A stretch of DNA of 64,000 nucleotides, from NCBI GenBank assembly GCA_022402445.1, contig JAKRSF010000003.1, positions 1 to 64,000 of the forward strand, read 5' to 3'. This document shows, one piece after another, positions 63,961-64,000 of the stretch. A program made the translations under genes and the position numbers. Source of the DNA: Cyanobacteriota bacterium. Lineage in GTDB: Bacteria; Cyanobacteriota; Cyanobacteriia; CACIAM-69d. Position 1 is the stretch's first letter. Each line of letters opens with the position of its first letter. Under the pieces are notes generated by a model that saw only the letters and a program-made list of their open reading frames with translations, was not told the DNA's origin and made no database searches.

Positions 63961-64000
63961 CGTTGGGAGTTTCCTTTTCAAACCTCTGTCCATGGGTCGT

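Overview
The window is chromosomal DNA from a G+C-rich, phycobilisome-containing cyanobacterium. The evidence is the very frequent HIP1 octamer GCGATCGC (in many genes every few hundred bases, with no count made) and the gene set: a rod-core linker (cpcG), a phycobilin lyase (cpcS), ferredoxin-NADP reductase with a CpcD domain (petH), phosphoribulokinase (prk), cytochrome c6 (petJ) and several cyanobacteria-only families. The genus cannot be fixed from this sequence. Genes are dense and often convergent or divergent; operons are short. No insertion sequence, prophage or CRISPR array was seen.

Layout. 0-9 kb: a peptide-type binding lipoprotein, an orphan LOV plus bilin-GAF histidine kinase, two conserved cyanobacterial proteins, an acyl-activating enzyme, a YlqD-like protein. 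8.6-20 kb: petH and prk divergent across a 516-bp structured gap, a hydrolase and a type-2 NADH dehydrogenase, an LpxB-related protein, tRNA-Gly(UCC), a TonB-like protein, cpcS, cpcG, an RluA-type pseudouridine synthase, a PsiE-like protein. 20-28 kb: ffh, Uma2, a STAS-like protein, a copper chaperone overlapping a phosphodiester glycosidase, a NatD/LivH-like permease, a solitary m5C methyltransferase. 28-39 kb: a RodZ-like HTH protein, then a signalling block: GAF histidine kinase, CheR-TPR, double CheW, MCP, CheA-REC. Its architecture recalls the Wsp chemosensory system, but CheB and a GGDEF output are absent. 39-45 kb: a structured leader, a double-domain M16 peptidase, an HD phosphohydrolase, and petP-petR divergent from petJ.

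45-53 kb: petJ and a His-rich secreted protein, then the Fe and Ni superoxide dismutases head to head, argF, an NblR-like regulator, a DUF1400 protein, a degenerate LytM protein and tpiA. 53-64 kb: a two-gene signalling unit consisting of an APC-type transporter fused to PAS-histidine kinase-receiver, followed by a receiver-histidine kinase; then hemW, a membrane PIN/TRAM protein, a second peptide-type binding lipoprotein and a lower-G+C NTF2-like gene that looks acquired.

How the parts work together. Metal handling recurs: copper-controlled petJ with its PetRP switch, an Atx1-like chaperone, a His-rich protein, and Fe and Ni SODs. Signal transduction is unusually rich: a LOV/CBCR kinase, a transporter-kinase, a Wsp-like cluster and an NblR-like regulator. 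Small palindromic repeats occur both between genes and inside the linkers of three signalling proteins. The best candidates for undescribed biology are the LOV-CBCR kinase, the transporter-kinase operon, the Wsp-like cluster without CheB, the promoter architecture of petJ with its His-rich neighbour, and the repeat-encoded linkers.
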